Origin: Nitrospira sp.
GTDB lineage: Bacteria; Nitrospirota; Nitrospiria; Nitrospirales; Nitrospiraceae
Direction of reading: 5' to 3'
Assembly: GCA_015904045.1 (NCBI GenBank)
Contig: JABMDG010000312.1
Coordinates: 1 to 5,837, forward strand
DNA: 5,837 bases
Shown here in pieces: positions 5,463 to 5,837 of this stretch. The first letter of the stretch is position 1; every line of letters starts with the position of its first letter. The translations under genes and the position numbers were made by a program. The notes below the pieces were generated by a model, which was given only the letters and a program-made list of their open reading frames with translations, made no database searches and was not told the origin of the DNA.

Positions 5463-5837
5463 TCATTTTGACTGAATCGGTGGGCGTCGCGGCGGATCAG
5501 CCTCAACAATCGTAAAGCGCATCGTTCCAACTCGATTCACAGCATGAAACGGCTGTTGTCCCAACGGAGCGATATACAATTCTGCCACGTAATTTCCGAC
5601 CGGCCAGACCTCACCGGGCTTCTTTAATTCAAGGAAGCCGTACCGTTCATGACCCGGCAATTCAAGCACATCGTTGCCTCCCATCCGGTGATTCAACGGT
5701 CCATCAGACTGTTCCCTGAACCATTGCACACCGAACTGGGTAGGGTCTTCAAGCGGGGCCACCTCGAAGACGATGTAGACGACCGGCGTCTGCGGCGTAA
5801 AGATAGAACCTGGGTTCACCGGTTTCAACCGGGGGTC
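5463..5837 (-). CDS. Beta-sandwich-like probable envelope protein, C-terminal part (start beyond window edge)
   Basis: The frame is open to the right edge of the window. The only nearby start candidate is a TTG at 5828 with in-frame codons before it (Asp-Pro-Arg), so the true start probably lies outside. The visible 125 codons contain a strand-rich domain: FTPQTPVVYIVFEVAPL, then GVQWFRE, then GYGFLELKKP-type strands, then VWPVGNYVAELYI, then VGTMRFTIVE. This order (phrase like 'F.P.TP.IYVVF', a W between charged residues, 'WP.G.Y.VELY', and a final 'FTV') recurs in Ig-like domains of bacterial secreted proteins and lipoproteins. It ends in a proline-rich basic tail (PPRRPPIQSK). I infer an exported protein with an adhesive or structural domain; no signal peptide can be seen because the N-terminus is missing. 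The downstream neighbour, 46 nt away, is the 94-residue unknown. The exact role is unknown. Confidence 0.7.
   Translation of the reverse strand, partial: DPRLKPVNPGSIFTPQTPVVYIVFEVAPLEDPTQFGVQWFREQSDGPLNHRMGGNDVLELPGHERYGFLELKKPGEVWPVGNYVAELYIAPLGQQPFHAVNRVGTMRFTIVEADPPRRPPIQSK

Noticed and set aside
1..5837. A new defence, mobile or secretion system
   Set aside because: All larger genes fit known housekeeping families, and there are no transposase, integrase, toxin-antitoxin, CRISPR or phage-like features and no composition shift.

Overview
The window (5837 bp, roughly 55% G+C by eye) reads as a chromosomal housekeeping segment of a Gram-negative-type bacterium. A lipobox-bearing envelope protein and an HtpX protease fit a double-membrane cell. 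The mix of tsaB, a LolB-like lipoprotein, radA and a longer, eukaryote-like squalene synthase suggests Nitrospirota (Nitrospira-like). That assignment is inference from protein appearance only, since no rRNA or other marker is present.

Layout. On the minus strand, reading from about 4076 down to 1, are: a possible 37-residue small gene, a squalene/phytoene synthase family enzyme, radA (TTG start), a lipoprotein whose start overlaps the end of radA by 17 nt, and the N-terminal part of tsaB, which runs off the left edge. On the plus strand, htpX (4169-5056) diverges from this block. Its transcript converges at a very strong hairpin (5082-5115) with a second minus-strand pair: a 94-residue unknown protein and, upstream of it, a beta-sandwich-like protein whose start lies beyond the right edge.

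How the genes relate. The genes do not form one pathway. TsaB belongs to tRNA t6A synthesis, RadA to recombination and branch migration, the squalene synthase to triterpenoid (probably hopanoid) lipid synthesis, HtpX to membrane-protein quality control, and the lipoprotein to the envelope. The tight radA/lipoprotein overlap suggests co-translation. A TATAAT-like -10 just upstream of radA suggests radA can also be transcribed independently of the synthase gene.

I saw no mobile element, CRISPR array, tRNA, rRNA or riboswitch, and no clear new system. The most interesting stretch is the 386-bp divergent intergenic region (3783-4168). It carries a nearly symmetric -10 element (TATAAT on plus, TATTAT on minus) and a short minus-strand ORF with a well-placed Shine-Dalgarno sequence.
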